Positions 35,078-45,051 are shown, counted from the stretch's first letter. The stretch: DNA of 64,000 nt from Flectonema sp. DT1601 (GCA_964019425.1 OZ025808.1:744001-808000); one strand, 5' to 3'. The notes: generated by a model not told the origin, from the sequence alone. Numbers and translations: made by a program.

Positions 35078-35103
35078 GCGAGAGGTCCCGAAAGACCCTT
35101 CGC
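35078..35103. repeat. GC-rich hairpin
   Basis: GCGAGAGGTC (35078-35087) can pair with GACCCTTCGC (35094-35103) around a CCGAAA loop, with one mismatch and one G-T pair. It is isolated in an AT-rich spacer. Confidence 0.5.
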
Positions 35104-35424
35104 AGACCCTTTCAACCTACCGTTATCTACATGTGTCCTAGTACAAACAGAGCATAACGGAAAGACATCGATCACAACATTAAGTGTGAAATGGAGCCTT
35201 CCTAATCCTGTCTCTAGAGATCCCCTTACCCGATCTAGCATATGGCAAGATTAGATACCAGTCGGCAGGTACGAATGATAAGAAAAAGAATAAGAGAGAA
35301 AAAATTCGGAGGTACAATGTTATATTATAAACAAAAAAAAAAAAAAATTAACTGTTCACTCAAAATCTAATACTTTTCTTTTTTTTTTTTTTTTAAAACT
35401 AATTCAACAATACGGTGAGAGTCG

Positions 35425-35457
<33 letters not shown>

Positions 35458-35507
35458 GAGAGAGAAAAAAAAAAGATGCGTACATCTTATGACGGCATCG
35501 TTTCCAG

Positions 35508-37088
35508 CTACTCCATTCTAATGTCATCGTGAGCTACACCAGACGTAGCAGTTTTATCATCCCAATTGATTGTGTACGTACAAGCTGTTGCATTAAAAGC
35601 TTCAATCAAACAGGGATACCATACTCCATGGAATAACCCAAGCGCTGATACTCCAACGGGCCAGGGATTTCTGAGATCGTCAGTATAGAGATCGTGTGTG
35701 CGAGTTGAATCAGGCCAGTCTACTGCATAGCGTTTGGAATTTGAAGGATCTATGTACGAGCTGACGACAACAGCAGGTCCCCAAATTCCATTAAAATTTG
35801 CAAAAACTGATGAACCAGTTTGAAACTTTGAGTTACTTTGAACAAGAGGTGACTCAGGTTCTATACCGCTGAAAGCAGATAATTCCCGTTGTAAAATTTC
35901 ACTGTCATCAGTCGCAATGCTAACACCAGACATTGGAGGCTTCAATGGAGTTGGGATAGCGTCTGCTCTCAAATGATATGGAGCAGCAGTTTGAGGAGTC
36001 AATACACCACCACCAGCAGGTGTTTGTGGTAAGTCCTTAGCAGACGTTGGTTGTGTATTTGGTTGATAACATCCTCGGTATTGATACTTTCTAATATCAT
36101 CAAAGTGAGATGGTTTTCCCCATCCGTCAGGTAATACAATTACCTGATTGTCTGTAATGTCGACTACAGTTCCTTCTATCCATTTATTTTCACTAAATAC
36201 TTCTACCCTGTCTCCAGCCATGTATGGATTCGCAACCACACTAACCATAAACGGTTGTGCATTGTTAACTGCTTGTTGAAATGCGTTCGAAATAGTATTT
36301 TCGTCATCTGACATTAGCTTTCCTTTTATTGTTCGGATTTTCATCCCAGACTGCATTCCCGAAAGATCTGCTGGACCGCCAGGCTCAACAGAGACGACAA
36401 CGTTTCCCTCATAAGTCACACCCAGTTTGTCATGTGAATCTTTAGTTAGCCAAAGTACCAAATCGTCTTTGTAAAAATTACGAGCTCTGGTACTACCATG
36501 ACTAGTGGTTGCTGTTGATAACCCAGGTTCATATATTCTATGAGGTGGTGATCTACTCACTTCTAAGGCACTACCGTTGCCTTGACTCGGAGTAGCAGTT
36601 TTGTTTAATTGATCTTCGTCAACTTTTGAATCTTTTTTTAAACAAACCAACGCAATACATAACAAAATCAATAACACACCCAACAAACTAACAGCGATGG
36701 CGAATGCTACTTCCCAATTCATTTTAGAAGACGAATCGGTGGAATAAAATACAGGTTCCGGAGCTGCCACACAACGACCTCTGATTGGTGTGGATTGACA
36801 ACCTTCTATAAGGGAATTCAGTAAGCAATGGTTCACTCTGCAATATTCACCTGATCGACAACGGCTGTTGGTTTCGCATATCTCTCCGCCGGGAAGAGAC
36901 GCGCTCGAAATCCCGTTGCAGACACAACTACCAAAACTACATCGACATCCAACACCACATTCAGATTCGGTGATGCACATGACGCAAGTTTTTCCGCCAC
37001 AGAAGAAACCAACACCGCAGTCATTAGAAGTTGAACACCCAAACACATCACCACACAAAATGAGTACTAAGAACGCCCACAACAACAT
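35508..37088 (-). CDS. Cys-rich single-pass membrane protein with PDZ-like and Tudor-like modules
   Basis: This 526-aa single-exon protein has a signal peptide (1-17), a Cys-rich ectodomain (18-110, about 19 Cys in knottin-like spacing), a TM segment (about 126-149, AFAIAVSLLGVLLILLCIAL) and a cytosolic part. The cytosolic part holds a PDZ-like domain (about 210-285, KLGVTYEGNVVVSVEPGGPA) and three small SH3/Tudor/agenet-like units: GDRVEVFSENKWIEGTVVD, SVFANFNGIWGPAVVV and ALGLFHGVWYPCLIEAF. A type I membrane receptor or adhesion molecule with chromatin-reader-like folds inside the cell is unusual. The partner is unknown, and the Tudor-like units may bind peptides. CTCATCAG lies 17 nt before the ATG. 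Confidence 0.82.
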   Translation of the reverse strand: MLLWAFLVLILCGDVFGCSTSNDCGVGFFCGGKTCVMCITESECGVGCRCSFGSCVCNGISSASLPGGEICETNSRCRSGEYCRVNHCLLNSLIEGCQSTPIRGRCVAAPEPVFYSTDSSSKMNWEVAFAIAVSLLGVLLILLCIALVCLKKDSKVDEDQLNKTATPSQGNGSALEVSRSPPHRIYEPGLSTATTSHGSTRARNFYKDDLVLWLTKDSHDKLGVTYEGNVVVSVEPGGPADLSGMQSGMKIRTIKGKLMSDDENTISNAFQQAVNNAQPFMVSVVANPYMAGDRVEVFSENKWIEGTVVDITDNQVIVLPDGWGKPSHFDDIRKYQYRGCYQPNTQPTSAKDLPQTPAGGGVLTPQTAAPYHLRADAIPTPLKPPMSGVSIATDDSEILQRELSAFSGIEPESPLVQSNSKFQTGSSVFANFNGIWGPAVVVSSYIDPSNSKRYAVDWPDSTRTHDLYTDDLRNPWPVGVSALGLFHGVWYPCLIEAFNATACTYTINWDDKTATSGVAHDDIRME

Positions 37089-37366
37089 AGTGTTGATGTG
37101 GAGGACTGATGAGAAGGGAAGTTTATTAAAACATTAACTAAATTGGATCACAAATAATAAAAATGATAATTTGACATCTGTCAAAGATTGACTGAAATAA
37201 TATAAAAGAAACTCAGCCTCAGCAATTACAAGGGTGCAAATTACTTGTCTTCTTCACACTACTACTTCGGGATGATGTTTTTATTTTCTTTTTTTCCCAT
37301 TCATATCGATTCCGTAAAACATGTCAACCACCACCAGCAGTAGTTCAGATGTTGAACAGGGAAATC

Positions 37367-39253
37367 TTACTTATAGGTAGTCGTGATTTCCGCAATTTCT
37401 CTCAAGAACATAGTCGCGTAACAAGATGATGGAAGAGTAAAGCTTAATTGTAATGCTGTCAGAGGTTTTGACTGGTCGTAAGAACCTGAAGGAGGTCCAA
37501 ACCCAGCAACTATTTGCTCAGAGTCTGGAAGATAAATAGTGTTGGTCTCTGTCTGACATTCACAACTCTGAAGATCATCTGTGTCTGAGTTGTATGTTAT
37601 GAGTCCCCAAGTTAAATCTTGAGGTACAACCACAACTGGTCGATATCCTCCGAATAGATTAAGTGTTTTAAAGTTAACACCAGCACTTCTATTTACAAAT
37701 GAAGGATCTGATCCAGGGAGTAGTCCCTGAGCATCATATGCCTTTAATGATTCAACGTAGTCAGGTCTACTAACTCCGTCAACGGTTGGGAATTTTAATT
37801 GTTCATCGATGCCGGGTAACGGCAATACGACGTCTGTTATTTTATACATCCCTGAAGATATGTCTGCCTCAGAAAGAATTTTTACGGTTGCTAACGATCC
37901 CGACTGAGCTTGTTTTTCAACTACTAAGTCACCAGGTAATGGGATGGTTCCTTTACTGGCTCTTACAGTTGCCATCTCATTCCAAATTACTGATTGCAAT
38001 GCGTGAAAATATAGTGATCGTGAGTTTCTTGGTAGTGCATCTAGTGCTAACATGTAGTTTGAGGGATCCTTTAAGAGGGCCTGAAGACAAGCTGATTCGC
38101 TTCGGCAATGACGGGGACAGAGTTCAAGAGCTTTGGCCGTGTCGGTTGACCAAATTTCTGCTGAAGGTTTGAATTCCTTTATAATTTCTGCTTTACTTTT
38201 GAATACGACATCAACAGCTGATTTTATATCTCCTCTGAGGAGGTGTTGAGCGACAGTGTGAGTTGGGACTGATGTCGATCCAAATCTCTGAGGACCAAAA
38301 TAATTTATGAAACCATTATCCTTTGTGTTGTTTAGAACATTATCAACACTCGCCTTGTCTTTACATGAAAACCTTCTTAATATTATTGAAAAACGATTTC
38401 CTTGAAGCATGCCAAGACGCATTTGTGATGCCGCAGGTTTGTAATTTCCAATTTTACACGATCCGTGACCGAATGAAGCATCGTTCATGGATGCCAGTTC
38501 TTCTGGCATGACACGGTAGGCAGTCACCTGCTGGACTGTGATGCCACGTTTGTCTTTTGTTCCTGCAATGCTGAAGCATTTCGGATTTATACGAAGCTTG
38601 GCAGCCATCGCACTTATACATTGTTGTGTTTCTAAATTCTGTTTATACATCGTAAACTGAACGTAGTCCTTTTGCAATTTCTTAAAAATATTATTTTTTG
38701 ATTTTCCTCTTTGATTGTTCTCACGCATAACAAAGATAAGACCATCGTTGTTGGTGTAGGAAGTTAATTTTGGAAAATATTTTTTTAAAGTCTTGTGAAG
38801 GTTTCCCCGTTGTTGTTTATCAGTGATGGGTTCACTTGTAATTTGAATTTTTTTATCATTCGTAGCCATGCCTCCTTGTTGACCAAGACTTGTTTTTAAT
38901 TCATCCAGAGTTGTGTCACCAATTCCAAAATCTGATTTGAGAGCATCAATGCCGAGGGGAATTCTGTCTGCGGCTTTCGCTGGGAGATCAGCATCACTCT
39001 CGTCTCTAAATTCTGCTGGAATATCAACCGTGGTCAATCTTGAAACTTCCCCTTCTTCAGTTACTTCTCTAACAACAAAATCACTGTAACGTTCTTTTAA
39101 AACACCACTTCCTCGTTCGCTCTCTGGATGAATAAAGCTCCTAATCCAAACCTGACTGGGGTCAACTGCTCTTTCTCTGGTGTATTCTTCTTTTGGTTTC
39201 TTGTCAGGAGGGTTATTATCTATTCCATCATAAGGACGTTTTTCAGATGCCAT
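37367..39253 (-). CDS. PUS7: TruD-family pseudouridine synthase (PUS7-like)
   Basis: This 628-aa single-exon protein matches eukaryotic Pus7. The catalytic motif is CFSIAGTKDKRGITVQQV, where the Asp of GTKDKR is the nucleophile. NYFGPQRFG and the N-terminal DFVVREVTEEGEV segment are also conserved. Pus7 converts uridine to pseudouridine in tRNA, in snRNA such as U2 and in mRNA, mainly in the nucleus. The central insert after the QRFG motif is of normal eukaryotic size. The ATG is immediately preceded by 22 A on the gene strand (39254-39275). The likely acceptor TTAAACAG lies 47 nt upstream. Confidence 0.95.
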   Translation of the reverse strand: MASEKRPYDGIDNNPPDKKPKEEYTRERAVDPSQVWIRSFIHPESERGSGVLKERYSDFVVREVTEEGEVSRLTTVDIPAEFRDESDADLPAKAADRIPLGIDALKSDFGIGDTTLDELKTSLGQQGGMATNDKKIQITSEPITDKQQRGNLHKTLKKYFPKLTSYTNNDGLIFVMRENNQRGKSKNNIFKKLQKDYVQFTMYKQNLETQQCISAMAAKLRINPKCFSIAGTKDKRGITVQQVTAYRVMPEELASMNDASFGHGSCKIGNYKPAASQMRLGMLQGNRFSIILRRFSCKDKASVDNVLNNTKDNGFINYFGPQRFGSTSVPTHTVAQHLLRGDIKSAVDVVFKSKAEIIKEFKPSAEIWSTDTAKALELCPRHCRSESACLQALLKDPSNYMLALDALPRNSRSLYFHALQSVIWNEMATVRASKGTIPLPGDLVVEKQAQSGSLATVKILSEADISSGMYKITDVVLPLPGIDEQLKFPTVDGVSRPDYVESLKAYDAQGLLPGSDPSFVNRSAGVNFKTLNLFGGYRPVVVVPQDLTWGLITYNSDTDDLQSCECQTETNTIYLPDSEQIVAGFGPPSGSYDQSKPLTALQLSFTLPSSCYATMFLREIAEITTTYK

Positions 39254-40042
39254 TTTTTTTTTTTTTTTTTTTTTTCAAAGGAAAGGAAGGGTGGGCTATG
39301 CTGTTTAATAGAAATAGAATACTTAGTCGATTACTTTCATTGCAGTAGCAGTAGTAGTAGTAGTAGTAGTAGTAGATTGCATTTAAAAGATAATCCTAGA
39401 ATGAAAAAAATATAAAAATAAAAGTTACCCAAAAGTAGCAATGGCACTCGCTCAAAAACTATAAAACCTCGTTGATAACAGACGATAAGAGTTACAAAAA
39501 AAAAAAGGAATATATGAGTTTGTTGTTAGTTATTAAAACACCGTACTAAATCAAGAAAGAAAGAAAGAACGAAAAAATCACATTTGCTTTGCTGTTCCAT
39601 TTAAGCTGGTTCATTTACTCCACAGGACTTGTCCTCCGTAAATCTTCAGTGGGGACTTCATTCCAATTATTTGATAATTCGGATTTACAAATTAGAGCGG
39701 GTTAGCAATTATTACTGTAATAAAAAAAAAAAAAGAAATCCTTTTATCACTATTACGAGTTCGTAGCGCACTGATAGTAGAACACTCTTCAATAATAAAT
39801 GTAGAAAGTGTGATGACTAATTATCAAAATCTGATCCATCTTTGAAGTCTCAAGTCATTTGATGAAGAGCGCTGTGGACTGATTGCCTTGTCCGTCTTGG
39901 TTTCATGTTCCAGTGGAGAAGAAGGGGTGAATAATAAAGGGAAAATCCTCCGTTGCCTACGTAAAAATTAAAAAAATTCTCCGTTGCCTGCACCCAAAAA
40001 AAGTTTTTCGCTGTTGGGTGCCAGCACTTTTTTTTTTTTCAA

Positions 40043-40076
<34 letters not shown>

Positions 40077-40165
40077 GAGGTAGAATCTTCACATCATCTC
40101 ACTCTTGACAGTGTTTCCTTGTTAGACGAAAAGTATGAAAGCAAGAACAGAAAATAGTGGCTATG
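39254..40165. other. intergenic with microsatellite and short repeats
   Basis: This 0.9-kb spacer has the 22-nt A leader of PUS7, an AGT microsatellite, two copies of CTCCGTTGCCT (39947-39957 and 39978-39988), a GCACCCAA/TTGGGTGC inverted repeat (about 39989-40022) and A30 at 40044-40073. No exon was identified. Confidence 0.5.
39344..39375. repeat. AGT microsatellite
   Basis: About ten AGT units, one of them AGC, in tandem. Confidence 0.9.
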
Positions 40166-40802
40166 TTATTCTACAAGCCCCGAGAAAGATACCATACCTT
40201 CAAACACTTCGCCTTCGTGCATCACTGGTTCAACAGTGAACACTGCCGCTTCAACGGCAGCCGTCTCCACGATCTCTCTAACCCACCCCAAAACCTTCTC
40301 GTCATCACCCTCTGCATCGTGCGCACTACGCCGTCGCTCGTAGTGCCACTTCTGCACAATGCTGACAATGCTGTTAAGCATCCCCAACACATTCTTGTCC
40401 CTGAAGAGATAACATTGTTAAACCCTTCAGCCAGGTTATTCGTACTTTGATTGTACGTCCTGGAGCATCAAACATCGGTAGGAACCTGTACGAAGGTGCC
40501 GTATACAGATGTTTGAACCTACCAAACATCTCTTGCCGAACTTGGCCTTGATATTTCGACCCGTGTGTTGTGTGCATTTGAGGGCAATCACATCGTTGTA
40601 ATCCCCACGAAGCACCGACAGCAGGCCCATCTTGATCCGGAACCTTCATCGCCGATTCCAGCTTCCCAAGGAAGTACTTCCCCCCTTCGGCGTCTTCATT
40701 GCCTGTCAAGGCGACACCCACAGGGAACTGACTACCTAGTGGGTCCATTGCAACATATGTATGCAACGTCCCCAGATAATGTGCCTGTAAAAAGCTTTCC
40801 AC
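40166..40802 (-). mobile_element. degraded MULE-type transposase remnant
   Basis: Successive minus-strand frames give pieces in the order of a Mutator-like transposase: FLQAHYLGTLHTYVAMDPLG then FPVGVALTGNEDAEGGKYFL (40640-40802), ALKCTQHTGRNIKAKFG in a different frame (40436-40630), and LGMLNSIVSIVQKWHYERRR (40330-40390) in a further one. At least two frame changes separate them, and the N-terminal zinc-finger part and any terminal inverted repeats are missing or not visible. It is the only clear transposon in the window and lies in the 3.2-kb gap between PUS7 and the FYVE gene. Base composition is less AT-rich than its flanks, which suggests a separate origin. Confidence 0.75.
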
Positions 40803-41593
40803 TCATGCTCAGACAGTATTCTACAGACGTGTCGAGTCTTGTAGCACGAAAATTATTTTAATCTAACATTATGAGTACTTCAGGGTAACTCACAGCAACT
40901 GAGGACCCAATCCGTAGCTGTTTCTGAAGACTCAGCTCAGCATAGATTGTTAAATTAGCTTCAGCTGAAGAGATGTAATTTAATTTATAAAAATAATTAA
41001 AAAGACATCAATCGAATCGAATCGAATCAGTATAAGATTAACTAAGAAGAATTCAATGCAATGTTTTTTTTCAATTATGAAAAAAAAAAAAAAAAAGGGT
41101 AAAATAGAAAGCTCACAATGTTTGTTTTTTTTTTTTTTAATTGAGGGAAAAGAAACCTTAGAGGCTGCTGTACGGCTGTCCTTCAGTGTAAGCGAAAAAA
41201 AAAAAAAAAAAAAAAAGGGAAAAAGGGAAAAAGGGAAAGGGAAACAAAAGGGAAACAAAAGAAATCGTCCTTATTAGTACCTGTATAAAGTTTCTAGTGA
41301 TCTGCCAGCGTTTCATCTTACCTTAGTTTATCTCATATAAAAGGATTGCTCGGTTTAAGATTTTTTAAAAAAAAAGGGGATTTTTATGATAACGGAATGG
41401 GGGGGTTGAATAGTAGAATACGAAAGGAATGTGCAGGGGGGAAATACAAAAAAAGACGCGACAATGGACGACATACACTTCCTAAGTATGAACACATCAT
41501 CTAACGAAAGAACCCGCACCTTATATTTATTCAGTGGAACGAACACTGATTTTCTTGTTATTTGTTCACACGTATGGGTACATTATGTTTTAC

Positions 41594-41636
<43 letters not shown>

Positions 41637-41899
41637 AGCAAGCCTTGTTGCGCAACGTCGAATAAATCAATTTTTTTTTTTTTTTTTTTAAATTAAATTA
41701 TTATTAATATTAATATTATTACTGCCAGCGCCATGTTGGAAAAAATGAGACCAGCACGAAACAGATAACGCGAATCACAATACCGTAAAACGAAGAGAAG
41801 AAGAAAAATAGGATCGAAAGATAACCAGGAAGTACTCTTACCTTCCTCTTCGATCTTGAACGACGTGGAATCAGAAGCAGAAGACGGGGAGGGGAAAAA

Positions 41900-42011
41900 A
41901 GCCTTATACCTTGTTGCAAATAGATATACTGACGCACGAGAGAAATTGATGAAACGAGTTAGCACATAAGGCTTCTTTATCTGAATAATTTTTTTCTCCG
42001 ACTTTGTCGGT
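41900..42011 (-). repeat. structured repeat element, copy with lost outer arm
   Basis: Retains GCCTTATACCTTGTTG (41900-41915), GGCTTCTTTATCTGAATAATT and the small hairpin CCGAC-TTT-GTCGG (41998-42010). The left outer arm is replaced by an A-run. On the minus strand it follows the next copy by 11 bp. Confidence 0.55.
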
Positions 42012-42022
42012 GGGGAAAATAA

Positions 42023-42107
42023 AACCATTCAGATTAGCCTTATATTTCGTTGAACAAGAAATAGCGGCTTTCAATCTGAATAGTTACTTCTACAACAACG
42101 TCGTGAC
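42023..42107 (-). repeat. structured repeat element, short full copy
   Basis: The arms AACCATTCAGAT (42023-42034) and ATCTGAATAGTT (42074-42085) with AGCC/GGCT match copy B, but the inner loop is about 25 nt shorter. The small hairpin reads ACGAC-GTT-GTTGT on the minus strand (42092-42104). Relative to copy A the first pair changed from C-G to A-U, and the third became G-U. Confidence 0.7.
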
Positions 42108-42266
42108 ATTAAAAAAAAAAAAAAGATAAAAGACCGAAAAAGATAATGCGAAACCAGAAATCACTAATCGAAAGGTCAATAAATTTATTCTTTTTTTTTT
42201 TTTTTTTTTTTTTCAATTCCTCGAATAGAAATTTTTATCACCAAAAAAAAAAAAAAAAAAAAAAAA

Positions 42267-42350
42267 GTTTCATTCAGATTGATATTTACGTTGTTAATCA
42301 CAAATAACGGAACTAAATAACACGAAAGGGAGTTCTTAGTCTGAAATTGT
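42267..42350 (-). repeat. structured repeat element, degenerate copy
   Basis: TTTCATTCAGATTGATATTTACGTTGTT at the left (about 42268-42295) and GAGTTCTTAGTCTGAAATTG at the right (about 42330-42349) align with copy A. The arms pair imperfectly. A U24 run follows on the minus strand. Confidence 0.45.
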
Positions 42351-42444
42351 TTTTTTTCAAAAAAGAATCCCAATGAACATGGTAAAAGGCACAAAAAAAA
42401 AAAAGTATACGCACGATAAAACAAAAGAAAAGCGAATCACCCAA

Positions 42445-45051
42445 CTAATTGGACGGGTGGTCAACTTCCCACCAATCATCAGACTCGTCTTCGTCTTCCT
42501 CACATTCAATTTCAGTGGTAAGAACTTTAACGTACGGATCAATGCTTTTAAAATTCTTTGTTGAAGATCCTTTGATAGGTGATGCTTTCCAATGAGTAAC
42601 AGATGTTGGTGTTGTTCCCTTTCCTGAAAGGACTCCAGTACCAATGTCAGACAGACCATGAGAGACTAACCAAGAACCACTGTTATAGTGACAACACCAT
42701 CCTACTGGTCCTAACCATGTCGGCATTCCATTTATCACACCATTATTCATTAGATAAGCTCCGTTTACTTGTGATTGGATGCTTGAAGTGATGTGAAATT
42801 CTGATGGATGGTCAACCGTAATTTTCATAGCACAAGATTTACATGCTCTGCTGTTAGAAATTTGATACCTCGAACAAGAATTACAAAATATATTACCACA
42901 AGTTCGACAATGGTGTTTTCGTTTTATTATTCCAAATTTTACATCACAAAGAAAACAATTTAAAACATCTTTATCAGGAACCCAAGTGGAAGAATCATCT
43001 CTCTGATCACCATCAAGTTCATCAGAGCTACTTGACTGCTGATCTGATAGTTGTAAATGATATCTGACTACTTCTTTTAAACTATCAGGGAATTCTCTAT
43101 CACACATCACAAGACACAGTTGTTGAAGCCATTCCTCAGCACCCTTAGCTTGGCTTGTCCGCCAATGAACTGCTGGAAATAAACTATTTAGGTCATACTG
43201 TTTGTATGCATTTCGTAGATGTCGTTTTATACAATCATGAAGACTTCGGAGGGTGCTCAGTTTCAAGACGGATGAAAACTCTTGAGTATCAATATCCCCA
43301 GCAACTATATACAAATAATGACCATTTACTTTATCTTTTAATTGACGAACGCTGTGGATTGTTAATCTGTTTGAGTATTTTGAAGGATCATGTTGTTGAT
43401 CGTCATCTATCTCAACCCAGTCTTCAGATTGTCTTGAAGCTGGAGGTGGGATTGTATCTCCAGTTGATGGTCTGATGACACCACCTTCTTTATTTAGTAA
43501 TAATGTTCTGATGCTGCAATTCGAATATTGCGGTCTTCCGAATGCACATGTGAGTAGTCCACCATGAGAAAATATTACAACGTTGCTGTATTGGATGCTT
43601 GAATCGAAGATTTGTCGAGTTAGCCAGACTTTAAACTGCTGAGCTCGTCTACTGAAAGAAGCATATGTCTCGTACAATTTTGGTAGAGGTCCGTGTCTCC
43701 ACCATTGCCCTCCATCAATTCCTCTTTCAGTGCAATACTGTTCTGTTAGTGAAAAGTCATATTCTGGAAAAAGAACTTTTAAATCAGACACAACTGACCC
43801 TCGATCACCCTGTTGCACTGTACTCCGGGGAAGTGTATGTTCAGCAGCGTATGGTGTTACCAGAATGGTTAATTTCTTTAGTAATCCTGGAGTGCATGCG
43901 CTCATCGATAATTTAGCAGTTTGCAAAGCCCTTTTGAAAGGCGATATAATCACAAGGGTTTTTTCAGTGAAAATACCTGAATTGTATAAAACAGAACCGC
44001 ATCTGGTTGCTTGTAATATTCCCACATGATTCAGAGCGGCATCTCTATTTTGATGCGAAGCTACCCCGTGAAGGTCATTGTGATATCCCATACCATGTCT
44101 TACAGCAACGACAGGGATGGAATCCAAATCATCATTTAGTTTCATAATTTCTAAAGAATAATTTATTTCTTTTATCCCAGTTTCTTCCCAACTCCTATTA
44201 AATATTTTTAACGATGCTCGTCTGCTTGGTTCCAACACAACTGACGTAACAAATCCAGAAGAAGGAGATTCGTCGACGTCTTGTCGATCACTGGATGCTG
44301 ATCTCCATGAAAATCCAAATGCGTTGTGAAAAACCTTGTACGGATCAATGCACCCTTCGATTCCTTTGAGAACACAAGCAGCTTCTGCTATCTGAGCGAA
44401 TTTAACTGCGGATCCGGTGATGGATGGGTGGTTTGCTAGAAGCTGTTCTCTAATAATTTGATTTGTTTCCGTCTCTGTAGATTCTTGAGAAAGATTTAAT
44501 ACCTCCGCAGGATTTATAATCGGAATCACGATCGGTTTTAATAATTTCGTCCAAAAATTTCTCTCAGTTGGAAGAGGACAATTTCTAGTTTCCAAATGAC
44601 TTAATACAGTCCATGGGCCGTCAGGTGTATTGCTGGTCTCAAGCTTCCATTGGGAGGGATCGTTTTCTGGATCTCCACCTCCTGTTAGTATTCTATAAGT
44701 TGCAACCTCTGCTTCAGTTGATATGATGTATATGATTTTACATAACCTTCGACTCTTCCACCATTCATTTTCACTTCCATCAATCGATCTACCAGCGCCA
44801 TGTCCCTTAACACTTTTCAATCCTTTACTTGCTATTCCGATTGTTCGTAAAAGTTCATTATGTTGACCTCTGAATTCTATTCCTCCAACTTCGAACTTGT
44901 CAGATCCTCCTCGACTTCGTAGAATAGTCCACCTGATGTACTGCATAGCATCAGTTAAAAGGGGAAGAGGTCTTTTGAAATAATAAAAAATAATATAAAA
45001 TTAAACTTACCCATAAGAAATAACAATCCCTGAATAGCTGTCCGTTCTCAT
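42445..45051 (-). CDS. galactose-binding-like / PGAM / PX-like / FYVE fusion protein
   Basis: Exons 45011-45051 and 42445-44971 with a 39-nt GTAAGT...AAAG intron give 855 aa. Residues 1-145 resemble a discoidin/F5-8C-type beta-sandwich (AMQYIRWTILRSRGG, FEVGGIEFRG). About 295-490 is a histidine phosphatase/PGAM domain with VVAVRHG, SPFKRALQTA, CTERGIDGG and VIFSHGG, so the catalytic His residues are present. About 548-655 looks like a PX domain. About 676-730 is a FYVE finger with WVPDKDVLNC, RKHHCRTCG and FCNSCS, which binds PI3P on endosomes. A lipid-targeted phosphatase is the simplest reading. The small first exon is supported by phase and an ATG with a TTCATAAG acceptor-like site 14 nt upstream; without it the protein would start at 44946. 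Confidence 0.87.

Larger units (their letters stand above)
34390..35507. other. intergenic 1.1 kb
   Basis: Spacer with a weak copy of the dispersed motif (34697-34735), a GC-rich hairpin (35078-35103) and an A32 run (35425-35456). No supported coding exon. Confidence 0.55.
40803..42444. other. intergenic with three structured elements
   Basis: This 1.6-kb spacer downstream of the FYVE gene holds A35 (41601-41635), T-runs (41671-41689, 42191-42213) and three copies of the structured repeat. No supported coding exon. Confidence 0.55.

Noticed and set aside
35190-35260. GATTAGATACC and a near match to GTCCACGCCGTAAA at 55424 recall small-subunit rRNA motifs.
   Set aside because: The flanks do not match rRNA, the two motifs are 20 kb apart, and an 11-base match is plausible by chance in this length.
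41800-41880. A possible spliced-leader RNA gene: minus-strand sequence with GAGGAAG followed by GTAAGAGT.
   Set aside because: A donor-like site alone is weak. I see no Sm site, no clear three-hairpin structure, no T-run terminator at the right distance and no tandem copies.
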